From an uncultured Bacteroidia bacterium (GTDB lineage: Bacteria; Bacteroidota; Bacteroidia; J057; CALDDN01): a stretch of 56,982 nucleotides of DNA. This document shows, piece after piece, positions 1 through 8,158 of the stretch. The notes beneath the pieces were generated by a model that made no database searches, had not been told where the DNA came from, and saw only the letters and a program-made list of their open reading frames with translations. Both the position numbers and the translations under genes were made by a program. The stretch covers positions 1 through 56,982 of the forward strand of contig CALDDN010000012.1 of assembly GCA_937936615.1 (NCBI GenBank), read 5' to 3'. Position 1 is the stretch's first letter, and each line of letters opens with the position of its first letter.

Positions 1-1353
1 CGTTTCGAGGCGCAGGGCATAGAGACCACGGGCCCAGGCCGCGATATCGAGTTCGACAGCGGACGTTTCGACGCGCTGGCTCGCCACGACACGCCCCGCC
101 GCATCGACGACCGTCAGGCGGGCCGCTTCGCCAGCAGGCCAATGGAGGGTGCAATGGTCGGTGGCGGGGTTGGGGTAGACGAGCAGCGGGGCATGCTGGG
201 GCACCAGCTGGCCGCGGGCCGTTCCCCCGGCTTCGTAGCGTAGGCGCCAGCCCTCACCTATGCCCGAGCCATCGGTAACGAAGCGCACCAGTGCCACGCC
301 CCCCCGAACCAGTACCGATTCAGGCACGCGACGGCCGCTGTGGCGCAGCAGGCGGTTAAGCTCCAAGGCCTCGTCGCCCCGATAAATCTCCACATAATCG
401 GCGGACGAGTGGGTGTCAAAACGATCAAACTCCAGGTTGAGGGACGACGCGCCCGGCGGCGCAATGAGCCACTCGCACTCCAGGTTGTTGGAATAGAAAG
501 CACTAGTGGCATCCCCCTTATCCCTTATAACGTCTTGAGAAGCAGTACGGGTCTGGCGGCCGCTGCACGAAGGGTCGGGTTCAGACCAGGCGTAACGCAG
601 GCGCCAGCCTGCCGCCCCGCCCATGCGGTCGGTGCGGAAAACCAAGGTTACCGTATTTAAAGGAAAGACGTCCAGCTCGAGGGGTCGGGGCCGGCGATTG
701 CCCCTGTAGACACCTGCAACCTCCCCACTACCTTTGTATCCCTTGTAAATGGTCAGAGAATCCGACAAGTGGATGTCCATTTCCTCGAAATCGATACGCA
801 GAGGGGACTGGGCTTCGCCCGTAGGGGCGACCAATATCCACTCGCAGTCGAGGTTGTTGCCATAATCGCGGTCAGAACCGCTGCCGTCCTCAATCGTACC
901 CCGTACGTGATGAACGACCCGCTGAGACTCGCAGGGGGGGCGTTTGTCGAGGCTGCGGTAGACCAGCGTCCAGCCCTCGTCGGTGCCGCGGCTGTTGGTA
1001 ACGAACCGGACCAGAGCCGTGCCCTGAGTCGTGAAAAGCACTTCACCGGGCCGCACGTGGCCCGAAAACTGGCCCAGAATGGGACTTTCGGTCGTCGGGC
1101 CATCGTAAATAGTGAGCACATCAACTTCTCGCTGGGTTACGAGTTCAGCGAATTCGAGCTGCAGGATACGGGCACCGGGCGGCTGGATGAGCCACCGGCA
1201 ATCGAGGTTGTCGGAGTACTGGCGGCCGGGACCGCTCCCGTCATCAAAGGTACCGCTGGATTCGGTCAGGGTCTGGGTACCGCTGCAGGTCTGGGCTTCA
1301 GCCCGCAGCACCGCCACCACCACCAGCCAGCCAATGAGAAACAACTTACGCAT
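1..1353 (-). CDS. Secreted triple-CUB-domain protein with T9SS C-terminal sorting domain (3' end cut by window edge)
   Basis: Reading the minus strand from ATG at 1353 gives 451 uninterrupted codons to the window edge. Residues 1-21 form a signal peptide ending AEA before QTCSG. Three CUB-like repeats follow (about 22-130, 136-245, 263-372), each with a DNLDC/NNLDC/NNLEC-x-W motif near its start, an hxIYxG strand in the middle and a VRFVT-like strand before GEGW or DEGW. From about residue 390 a VYPNPATD motif opens a T9SS type A sorting domain; only its last dozen or so residues should be missing. The protein is predicted to be exported through the Sec system and then T9SS to the cell surface or medium. 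CUB domains bind proteins or glycans, so an adhesion role is possible, but no catalytic domain is visible. A 10-G tract lies in the upstream region. Confidence 0.9.
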   Translation of the reverse strand, partial: MRKLFLIGWLVVVAVLRAEAQTCSGTQTLTESSGTFDDGSGPGRQYSDNLDCRWLIQPPGARILQLEFAELVTQREVDVLTIYDGPTTESPILGQFSGHVRPGEVLFTTQGTALVRFVTNSRGTDEGWTLVYRSLDKRPPCESQRVVHHVRGTIEDGSGSDRDYGNNLDCEWILVAPTGEAQSPLRIDFEEMDIHLSDSLTIYKGYKGSGEVAGVYRGNRRPRPLELDVFPLNTVTLVFRTDRMGGAAGWRLRYAWSEPDPSCSGRQTRTASQDVIRDKGDATSAFYSNNLECEWLIAPPGASSLNLEFDRFDTHSSADYVEIYRGDEALELNRLLRHSGRRVPESVLVRGGVALVRFVTDGSGIGEGWRLRYEAGGTARGQLVPQHAPLLVYPNPATDHCTLHWPAGEAARLTVVDAAGRVVASQRVETSAVELDIAAWARGLYALRLET

Positions 1354-1414
1354 GGTTTAGAAAATCAGGATTGATAGTGATAGGTAAAAATTTAGCCTTT
1401 CGGTTCTTGAGATC

Positions 1415-1424
1415 GGGGGGGGGG
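1415..1424. repeat. Homopolymeric tract of ten G (ten C on the gene strand)
   Basis: Ten consecutive G on the plus strand lie about 62 bases upstream of the CUB protein start, between its best promoter box (1451-1458) and its ATG. Tracts of this length are prone to slippage. Confidence 0.9.
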
Positions 1425-1450
1425 CGGTGGTATCCATGACCTTTAAAAGT

Positions 1451-1458
1451 CAAAGTTA
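1451..1458 (-). promoter_or_regulatory. Candidate -7 box for the CUB protein gene
   Basis: The minus strand reads TAACTTTG, an exact match to the Bacteroidota TAnnTTTG element, 97 bases before the ATG. No clear -33 TTG was found. A second, imperfect box (TAAATTTT, around 1388-1395) lies closer to the gene. Confidence 0.4.
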
Positions 1459-1545
1459 CGCAGGGAACGTGGATCGACGAAGCATCGACCGGAGACAAGT
1501 GCCATTCCGGTAGAGGCAGATTCCGAGAACTTGACCGTTTTTTAT

Positions 1546-1574
1546 CAAGAAAAACGCCCAGCCAAGGCTGGGCG
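1546..1574 (-). terminator. Rho-independent terminator of tRNA-Phe
   Basis: On the minus strand an 8-9 bp perfect stem (CGCCCAGC/GCTGGGCG) with a very short loop is followed by TTTTTC, just after the 3' end of the tRNA. Confidence 0.85.
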
Positions 1575-1582
1575 CGGGAGTG

Positions 1583-1655
<73 letters not shown>

Positions 1656-1681
1656 ATACTGGGTAGCTGAAATTGAGGATG

Positions 1682-1712
1682 CAAATATAGAACACACCCG
1701 CCAATTCACCAA
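1682..1712 (-). promoter_or_regulatory. Promoter of tRNA-Phe
   Basis: The minus strand shows TTG, 20 bases, then TATATTTG (1682-1689), matching both Bacteroidota housekeeping elements at normal spacing. Transcription would start roughly 20 bases before the mature tRNA 5' end. Confidence 0.75.
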
Positions 1713-1731
1713 GGCTTTCCCCTAAAAAGCT

Positions 1732-2427
1732 TCAGAAAGCGTAGCCTACCTTGACGTTGACCGGAAAGACGAGGGTAGCCTTGCCGGGCCGGTCTTCGAC
1801 GAGGGTCGTTTCGGAGAAATCGACGCGGTAGCGTTCGACCACGCGGTTGCGCACCCCCAAGCCGCCGTTGCATTCGACAACCAGACCGCCGATGAAGATG
1901 GCCTGATAGCCGGCCAGAAAGACGAAATCGGTCAGCTCGCGGCTGTTTTCGCGGCTGATGAGCCGCCCCTGGGTGTTGGTCAGCTGCAGGTCGTAGTTCT
2001 GCGTCCAGCGGTGGACGCGGTGCTGGAGCTGCATGGCCAGAAAAGCACCCGCGGGCGGCCCGTCGCGACCTTGGCTCAGGTAGAGGCGCAAGGCTCCGTG
2101 CAGGCCATAGCCCAGTTTGGCTTCGGCAAATTCGCCTTTGTTGCTGTCGAGGCCCCCGTCCATATCCCAGAAGACGTGGTAGAAGAAGTCCTTGGTCGTC
2201 GGGCCGCCGCCCAGTTCGACCCCCAGCCGGCCCAGCAGCAGCCGCTCGTAGGCGAGAGGCAGGTAACCGTGCAGAATCATGTAGGGGTTGAACTTGATGA
2301 GGTTGTGCGGCCTGTCGGAGTCGGCAGCCTGCTGGCGGCTCACCGGGTGGTACTGCGCCTGAAGGGGGCCGGGCAGCCTGCCTGCCAGCAGGATTAGCAC
2401 GAGCAGATTTCTAAAACGCATAGCCAA
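1732..2427 (-). CDS. Outer-membrane beta-barrel-like protein, paralogue of the upstream gene
   Basis: This 231-residue protein has an N-terminal signal peptide (hydrophobic core to about residue 20, cleavage near LQAQ), many alternating aromatic/hydrophobic strands and a terminal aromatic residue in VKVGYAF, typical of small outer-membrane barrels. It aligns along its length with the gene just upstream: both share NPYM/NPLA, a GY-P-AYER block, a RLGVE-G-GPT block, a DFxYH motif, a GAxRLYLS motif and the KxGYAF end. The ATG at 2427 (or 2421) lies inside the 3' end of that gene, overlapping by up to 17 bases, so the two are probably translationally coupled. Function is unknown; the related DUF3575 barrels are a possible but unproven relation. 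Confidence 0.8.
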   Translation of the reverse strand: MAMRFRNLLVLILLAGRLPGPLQAQYHPVSRQQAADSDRPHNLIKFNPYMILHGYLPLAYERLLLGRLGVELGGGPTTKDFFYHVFWDMDGGLDSNKGEFAEAKLGYGLHGALRLYLSQGRDGPPAGAFLAMQLQHRVHRWTQNYDLQLTNTQGRLISRENSRELTDFVFLAGYQAIFIGGLVVECNGGLGVRNRVVERYRVDFSETTLVEDRPGKATLVFPVNVKVGYAF

Positions 2428-3076
2428 GCTTGAGGTTGAGGATGATAGAGCCGGTGGTGTTCGAGGGCTTGTTGTCGCGGAATTCGTCGAATTCCTGGAT
2501 GGTTCGCTCGACCTTCACGCGGTCAACCGAGCGGTAGCGCAGGCCCAGACCGAAGTTGAATTCCGTATACAGGGGACCAGCCAGAGGCTTCTGCCAGCCC
2601 AGCAGCAGGGCCAGGTCGCTGATCGAGCGGCGGGTTTTGCGGTCGAGGGTCTGCTCGCGTGAGATATCCTGTGGGTTGAAGCGGCCGGTGTAGGCCTGGT
2701 CGAAACTGTGGCTGCGGTACTGGAACTGGGCTGCCAGAAACATGCCTTCGGGGGCCGCCTGGGCTTTCGAGAGATAGAGCCGCAGGGCACCGTAGGCACC
2801 CATACCAAAGTAGGCATGACTGAATTCGCCGTGCTGCTCGTCCTTGGTCGCCGCGTCGTAAAGAAAGTGATAAAGGAAATCGCGGTAGGTTGGCCCCAAG
2901 CCCACTTCCACGCCCAGGCGTTCCATGAGGATGCGTTCATAGGCCACGGGGAAGTAGCCGTTGGCTATAGCCAGGGGGTTGAGCTTGACTACGTTGGGTG
3001 TCGAGGTGCCTTGGCCGATGGCAGCCGTCAACAGCCCCAACCAAACGATCAGTGCCAGCAGGATTCGTTTCATCAT
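2411..3076 (-). CDS. Outer-membrane beta-barrel-like protein, first gene of a tandem pair
   Basis: The frame stays open upstream into tyrS, but the convincing start is ATG at 3076 (or the adjacent ATG at 3073), which opens directly into a signal peptide (MKRILLALIVWLGLL, cleavage near AIGQ). The mature protein of about 200 residues has GYFPVAYERIL, a RLGVEVG-GPT block, a DFLYHF motif, a GALRLYLS motif and a C-terminal LKLGYAF with final Phe, as expected for an outer-membrane barrel recognised by the BAM complex. Its stop overlaps the start of the paralogue downstream. It follows tyrS in the same direction with a 118-base gap holding hairpins, so it may have its own promoter. No function can be assigned. 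Confidence 0.8.
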   Translation of the reverse strand: MMKRILLALIVWLGLLTAAIGQGTSTPNVVKLNPLAIANGYFPVAYERILMERLGVEVGLGPTYRDFLYHFLYDAATKDEQHGEFSHAYFGMGAYGALRLYLSKAQAAPEGMFLAAQFQYRSHSFDQAYTGRFNPQDISREQTLDRKTRRSISDLALLLGWQKPLAGPLYTEFNFGLGLRYRSVDRVKVERTIQEFDEFRDNKPSNTTGSIILNLKLGYAF

Positions 3077-3194
3077 ATGTCTTTTTATATCACATATATC
3101 ACAATTGAAAGGGCAATATACATCAAAAGGCATTGCGGTTGCAGGGGCCTGCGGTTGAACAACCGAAAAGGAGGGGGCAGGGCAGTTCGATGCC

Positions 3195-4499
3195 TCAGCC
3201 CACGACGACCACGTGGTAGTTTTTCTTGCCCGTCTGCACGAGCAGGTAGCGGTCGTTGAGCAGGTCGGTAGCCGAGAGCAGCTGGTCGGGCTGCTCGACT
3301 TTGGCCTTGTTGAGGCGGATGCCGCCGGCCTGAATGCGCCGCCGCGCCTCGGAGCGCGAGGGCAGGATGGAGGCCTCGGCCAGCAGATCGACCACGGTGC
3401 GGCTTTGGGCCAGCCAGTCGGGCGGCAGCTGGGCCTGAGGCACGCCCGCGAAGAGTTCCAGAAACTGGGCGGGGTCGAGGCAGCGGAGAGCCTCGGTGGC
3501 ATCGGCCCCGAAGAGGGCTTCGGTGGCGTTGCGGGCGGCGGCCAGGCCCTCGGAGCCGTGGATGCGCTCGGTCAGCTCCTCGGCCAGGGCTTTCTGGCCG
3601 AGGCGGGCTTCGGGCTGGGCCGCGCTCTGGGCTTCGAGGGCTTCGATCTCGGCGCGGTCGCGCAGGCTGAAGACGCGCAGCATGCGCGGCAGGTCTTCAT
3701 CGGCGGTGTTGAGCCAGAACTGGTAGAAGGCGTAGGGCGAAGTCAGCTCGGCATCGAGCCAGATGTTGCCCGATTCCGATTTGCCGAACTTCGAGCCGTC
3801 GGCCTTGGTGAGCAGCGGGGTGGTCAGGGCGTGAGCCGTGCCCCCGGCCATGCGGCGGATCAGTTCGATGCCCGTAGTGATGTTGCCCCACTGGTCGGAG
3901 CCGCCAAGCTGCAGCTCGCAGCCCTGCTGCGTATATAAATGGTAGAAATCGTAGCCCTGCAGCAGCTGGTAGCAGAATTCGGTAAAAGAAAGGCCCGTTT
4001 CGAGGCGACGCTGCACCGAGTCTTTGGCCAGCATGTAGCCGATGGTGATGTGCTTGCCCACCTGGCGCATGAACTCGAGCAGGCGCACGTCGGCAAACCA
4101 GTCGTAGTTGTCGAGCAGGCGGGCGGCGTTGGGGCGGTCGGGGTCGAAGTCGAGGAAGCGTTCGAGCTGGCGGCGCACGCCGGCCACGTTGCGGGCCAGG
4201 GTCGCTTCATCGAGCAGCTGGCGTTCCTCCGACTTGCCCGAGGGATCGCCGATACGGCCCGTGGCCCCGCCCACCAGCGCAATAGGCCGGTGGCCGGCCC
4301 GCTGCAGGTGCACCAGCAGCATGACCGTAGCCAGATTGCCCACGTGCAGCGAAGGAGCCGTAGGGTCGAAGCCGATGTAGCCGGTAACGGGGCCTTGAGC
4401 GAGGCGCTCGGCCAGTTCGGGGGTCGTGTCGTGGATCATGCCCCGCCAGGCCAGTTCGGCCAGCAGGTCGCTTGTGCCAGAGGATTGTTCAGCCGCCAT
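3195..4499 (-). CDS. tyrS: Tyrosyl-tRNA synthetase
   Basis: This 434-residue class I synthetase charges tRNA-Tyr with tyrosine. The Rossmann core carries the HIGH-type motif as HVGN (residues 52-55), the tyrosine-pocket GFDPTAPSLH, a GGSDQWGNI motif, and the KMSKS-type loop as KFGKS near residue 237. The C-terminal part (from about 370) is an S4-like RNA-binding domain (RRRIQAGGIRLN). Length and order match bacterial TyrRS. The start is ATG at 4499, with an ordinary AT-rich upstream region that carries an imperfect TATTTTCG box. It is divergent from the TPR protein gene. The single-copy core function makes this an essential gene. Confidence 0.97.
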   Translation of the reverse strand: MAAEQSSGTSDLLAELAWRGMIHDTTPELAERLAQGPVTGYIGFDPTAPSLHVGNLATVMLLVHLQRAGHRPIALVGGATGRIGDPSGKSEERQLLDEATLARNVAGVRRQLERFLDFDPDRPNAARLLDNYDWFADVRLLEFMRQVGKHITIGYMLAKDSVQRRLETGLSFTEFCYQLLQGYDFYHLYTQQGCELQLGGSDQWGNITTGIELIRRMAGGTAHALTTPLLTKADGSKFGKSESGNIWLDAELTSPYAFYQFWLNTADEDLPRMLRVFSLRDRAEIEALEAQSAAQPEARLGQKALAEELTERIHGSEGLAAARNATEALFGADATEALRCLDPAQFLELFAGVPQAQLPPDWLAQSRTVVDLLAEASILPSRSEARRRIQAGGIRLNKAKVEQPDQLLSATDLLNDRYLLVQTGKKNYHVVVVG

Positions 4500-4788
4500 T
4501 TTGTACCCTTACGTCCAATATCTTGCAACAATTGTCGAACGATTGTTTAACTTAAGCCGCGAAAATAGTAAAGAACCCACACGCCGGGGCTAATCGGTGG
4601 ATAACCTGTGCTTTGTAGAAGATAAAAGTTTTATCCATATTTGCGACGCTATGAGTACGTATACGCAGTACGATTCTGTAATTCTTTTTTCGTCTGTCGA
4701 ATTCGTGCCCGAGCGATCGGCATGCTGAACCTTGATCAACGCATTTATGCACCATACATTACTTTCAAGTTGTAAAACGGGTCGTTTT

Positions 4789-6141
4789 ATGTGTAAAAAG
4801 ATATTTTTTACCTTGAGCCTTGCCATGTTGTTGCTTCTGGTAGGCCAGCAAGCTTGGGCACAGGGTGCCGGTGCCAGCAAATACAAAGAGGCCGAGGCGG
4901 CCCGCAAGGCCAAAAACATGAAAGAGGCCATCGACCTCTACGATCAGGCCATCAAACTCGAACCCATCAACGCCAAGTACTGGTTCCGCAAAGGCCAGAC
5001 CCACTTGGCGATGAAAGACGACGCCAACGTCGATCAGGCCATCAAATCGTTTGAAAAAGCCGTCGAGTACAACCCGGGCCTGACGAGCGGCTACGTCATG
5101 CTCTACAAGATTTACGCCAACCGCAAGGATGCCAACAACGCCATCCGCTACCTCAAACTGGCGTACGAAAAAGAAACCGACCAGTCCAAAAAAGTTAAAT
5201 ACAAAGTCCTGACCGCCAAATACTACCTGCAGCAGGACAAGCCCAACGATGCCCTGCGCGAACTGCAGGACGCCAAAGCCCTCAGCCCCAACGACCTGCA
5301 GGTGCTCCTCACCGAGGGCGACGTTCAAGGCGCGTTAGGCAACTGGAGCCAGGCCCTCGACAGCTACAACAAAGCCTACACCATCGCCCGCGATGCCAAG
5401 CTCAAAGACATGCAGCTGGCCAAATACCAGGTTGGCGTAGGTCTGGCCAACTACAAACTGGGCAAAACCGCCGAATACGAGAAAATATACAACGAGCTGA
5501 ACGCCTCACCCACCACCCGCAAAGCCGCCCTGCGTCTGGCCCGTCTGGCCAAAGGCAACCAGAGCAGCCTGCCCCTGCGCCTGGCCACCGCCTACATGAG
5601 CATCAGCGAGTTCGACGAAGCCAAGAAATACGCCAACCAAGCCATCCAGCAAGGCAACAACCTGGCCATGGGCTATCAAGTGCTGGGCTACGTTCACGCC
5701 CGCGCCGGCGAAAACAGCCTCGCCATCTCGGCCTTCGCCAAAGCCGCCGCCGAGGAAAAAGACCCCGCCAAGCTCAACAAAATTCACTCGACCATGGTCA
5801 TGCTCCAGTTCAAAAACGGCGACTACCAGCCCGCCCTGACCACGGCCAACAAAATCCTCGAAAAAAGCCCCGACAACACCAAGGTGATGTTCACCAAAGC
5901 CCTGTCCGAGTATAAACTGGGCCGCTACAACGACTGCATCGCCACCGTCGACAAAATCCTGACCAATCCCACCATTGCCAAGAGTGGCGACGTGGCCAAA
6001 GCCAAGTACCACTTCCTGGCCGGTGTCGCCGCCAAAAAAGCCAACAAGCTCGACCGCGCCAAGGATGCCTTCACCAAAGCCCAGTTTGGCTCCTTCAAAG
6101 CCGCCGCCAAGTCCGAGCTTCAGGCCCTGGGTGCCAAATAA
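4789..6141 (+). CDS. Secreted tetratricopeptide-repeat protein
   Basis: The frame opens further upstream, but ATG at 4789 begins a clean signal peptide (MCKKIFFTLSLAMLLLLVG, cleavage after AWAQ), giving 450 residues. The mature protein is built almost entirely of TPR helices, for example KAKNMKEAIDLYDQAIKLEP, repeated to the C-terminus. It is lysine-rich and Cys-poor after the signal. TPR solenoids act as protein-protein scaffolds, and periplasmic ones in Bacteroidota are often tied to envelope assembly; no more specific role is visible. It has its own upstream AT-rich region shared with divergent tyrS and a strong terminator downstream, so it is probably monocistronic. Confidence 0.88.
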   Translation: MCKKIFFTLSLAMLLLLVGQQAWAQGAGASKYKEAEAARKAKNMKEAIDLYDQAIKLEPINAKYWFRKGQTHLAMKDDANVDQAIKSFEKAVEYNPGLTSGYVMLYKIYANRKDANNAIRYLKLAYEKETDQSKKVKYKVLTAKYYLQQDKPNDALRELQDAKALSPNDLQVLLTEGDVQGALGNWSQALDSYNKAYTIARDAKLKDMQLAKYQVGVGLANYKLGKTAEYEKIYNELNASPTTRKAALRLARLAKGNQSSLPLRLATAYMSISEFDEAKKYANQAIQQGNNLAMGYQVLGYVHARAGENSLAISAFAKAAAEEKDPAKLNKIHSTMVMLQFKNGDYQPALTTANKILEKSPDNTKVMFTKALSEYKLGRYNDCIATVDKILTNPTIAKSGDVAKAKYHFLAGVAAKKANKLDRAKDAFTKAQFGSFKAAAKSELQALGAK

Positions 6142-6205
6142 AGACGACTCACAGCCTGAGCGGGCCTGCGACCCGTCCGTTCAAGCTCCAGCCGAATGCA
6201 TGCAG

Positions 6206-6232
6206 GCCCCGCCTCAGGCGGGGCTTTGCTTT
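6206..6232 (+). terminator. Rho-independent terminator of the TPR gene
   Basis: A perfect 8-bp stem, GCCCCGCC/GGCGGGGC, with a TCA loop is followed by TTTGCTTTG, 65 bases after the stop codon. Confidence 0.88.
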
Positions 6233-6290
6233 GAACGAAACTCAAGTCGCCCTGCCGCTGTTTTCAATCTAAACCGAAAAAGACCGCCAC

Positions 6291-6797
6291 ATGGCCCACC
6301 GCTTCCGCTTCACCGACGACCAATGGCTGCCCGTCCGCCCCGAGGAACTGTTCCCCTTCTTCATGCAGCCCACCAACCTGAGCCGGATCATGGGCCGTGC
6401 CATGCAGGTAACGGTGCTCCACACCACGCACGACCCCCTCGAGGCCGGTGCCCTCATCCGCTACCGCTTCCGTCAAAATGGGCTGCCCCTGCGCTGGACC
6501 TCGCGCATCGTCGAATGCGTGCCCCCACTCTATTTCGTCGATGAGCAGGTCGAAGGCCCCTTCGCCTACTGGCGACACACCCACCGCCTCGAAGCCGAAA
6601 ACGGCGGCACCCGCGTCATCGACGACCTCGAACTGGAAGTGCCCCTGGGCTGGCTCGGTCGGCTGGCCTGGCCCCTGATCGTGCGTCCCAACCTGCGGCG
6701 CACCTTCAACCAGCGCAAGCAGGCCATGGAGGCCCTTTTCCCCACTGACGGTGCTTTTTCAGCAGCCAGGCTTGCAGGTGTAGCCCCCACAACGTAA
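6291..6797 (+). CDS. SRPBCC (START/Bet v1-like) family protein
   Basis: A 168-residue protein of the SRPBCC helix-grip fold. Typical features are an early strand followed by FPFFMQPTNLSRI, the WTSRIVECVPPLYFVDEQVEGPF block, a WRHTHRLE strand and the long C-terminal helix (RRTFNQRKQAMEALF). Members with this DEQVxGPFxxWxHTH pattern are small cytosolic proteins sometimes annotated as ligand-binding or cell-division inhibitor-like; the ligand is unknown. It starts at ATG 6291, about 60 bases after the TPR terminator, and precedes nuoF by 47 bases in the same direction. Confidence 0.85.
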   Translation: MAHRFRFTDDQWLPVRPEELFPFFMQPTNLSRIMGRAMQVTVLHTTHDPLEAGALIRYRFRQNGLPLRWTSRIVECVPPLYFVDEQVEGPFAYWRHTHRLEAENGGTRVIDDLELEVPLGWLGRLAWPLIVRPNLRRTFNQRKQAMEALFPTDGAFSAARLAGVAPTT

Positions 6798-6844
6798 CTT
6801 CAAACTGTTTCCGGAAGAACCCCACTGTTGACCCCATACCGACT

Positions 6845-8137
6845 ATGAATCAGGACTGGAGATCGTATAAAAAAGTACTGCTGCCCGACATCCCGAACCT
6901 GCACCAGATCGATGTCTACGAACAGCAGGGCGGCTACAGCCAGCTGCGCCGCGTGCTCAGCGAAGCCGAACTGACCCCCGCCGCCGTCATCGATACCGTC
7001 AAAGCCGCCAACATCCGCGGCCGCGGCGGTGCCGGGTTCAACGCCGGCCTCAAATGGTCGTTCATGCCCCCCAAAAAAGAAGGCGTACCCCGCTACCTGG
7101 CCGCCAACGGCGACGAATCGGAACCCGGCACCTTCAAAGACCGCCGCCTCTTCGAGTTCAACCCTCACCTCTTCATCGAAGGGGCCCTCATCGCCTGCTA
7201 CGCCATGCAGATGGATGCCTGCTACGTCTACATCCGCGGCGAATACCACCAGTACATCAAAAACATGCAGGCCGCCGTCGACCAGGCCTACGCCAAAGGC
7301 TACATCGGCAAAAACATCATGGGCCTGGGCTTCGACTGCGAGATGTACATCCACCGCGGCGCGGGGGCCTACATCTGCGGCGAGGAAACCTCGCTCATGG
7401 AATCACTCGAAGGCAAGCGGGCCTACCCCCGCTCGAAACCGCCCTTCCCCGCCCAATACGGCCTCTGGGGCAGGCCCACGACCATCAACAACATCGAAAC
7501 ACTGGCCTGCGTACCCCTCGTCATGAAAAACGGGGCCGACTGGTTCCGCAACATGGGTGCGCCCGACCACCCCGGACCCGTACTCTACGGCATCCAAGGC
7601 CACGTCAACCGACCCGGCGTCTACGAGTACCCCACGGGCATGAAGCTCACCGACCTGATCTACGAGGTGGCCGGCGGCATCCGCAACGGCAAAAAGCTCA
7701 AAGCCGTCGTGCCCGGCGGCGCGTCGGTGCCCGTGCTGCGGGCCGACATGATCGAGGGCGTTACGATGAACGCTGAATCGCTTGCAAAAGTAGGCACCTT
7801 CATGGGCACGGCGGGCATGCTCTGCCTCGACGAGGATACCGACATGGTGCGCTGGCTCCACCGCGTCACGCGCTTCTACGACCACGAGTCCTGCGGGCAA
7901 TGCACCCCCTGCCGCGAAGGCACCGGCTGGCTGCGCAAGCTCGTCCAGAAATTCGTCGACCACGAAGCCGACACCCGCGACCTCGACCTGCTCCTCGACC
8001 TGTGCGACAACATGGAGGGCCGCACCGTCTGCGCCCTGGCCGATGCCGCCGCCTGGCCCGTGCGCAACACCATCATCCGCTTCCGTTCCGAATTCGAAGC
8101 CCGCGTCCGCACGCCGGTCGCCTATGCCATAGCCTGA
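6845..8137 (+). CDS. nuoF: NADH-quinone oxidoreductase subunit F
   Basis: This 430-residue protein is the NADH- and FMN-binding subunit of respiratory complex I, on the cytoplasmic peripheral arm. It shows the NADH/FMN Rossmann-like glycine motif GRGGAGF (59-65), the FMN/NADH segment GAGAYICGEETSLMESLEG, and the N3 [4Fe-4S] ligands in ESCGQCTPCREG (around 349-355) plus a fourth Cys near 395 (GRTVC). All catalytic features are intact and the length is normal. No other nuo gene is adjacent; nuoI lies about 3 kb downstream, beyond unrelated genes. Confidence 0.97.
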   Translation: MNQDWRSYKKVLLPDIPNLHQIDVYEQQGGYSQLRRVLSEAELTPAAVIDTVKAANIRGRGGAGFNAGLKWSFMPPKKEGVPRYLAANGDESEPGTFKDRRLFEFNPHLFIEGALIACYAMQMDACYVYIRGEYHQYIKNMQAAVDQAYAKGYIGKNIMGLGFDCEMYIHRGAGAYICGEETSLMESLEGKRAYPRSKPPFPAQYGLWGRPTTINNIETLACVPLVMKNGADWFRNMGAPDHPGPVLYGIQGHVNRPGVYEYPTGMKLTDLIYEVAGGIRNGKKLKAVVPGGASVPVLRADMIEGVTMNAESLAKVGTFMGTAGMLCLDEDTDMVRWLHRVTRFYDHESCGQCTPCREGTGWLRKLVQKFVDHEADTRDLDLLLDLCDNMEGRTVCALADAAAWPVRNTIIRFRSEFEARVRTPVAYAIA

Positions 8138-8158
8138 TCGTCCACCCGTTCAGGCCCC

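Noticed and set aside
3115-3180. Nested hairpins after tyrS (CGGTTG/CAACCG and CAGG/CCTG)
   Set aside because: They lack a T-rich tail on the tyrS strand, so I did not list a terminator.
4525-4548. AACAAT...ATTGTT inverted repeat in the tyrS leader, considered as T-box or operator
   Set aside because: Only 6 bp arms; T-box leaders are not known from this phylum and no specifier or antiterminator could be found.
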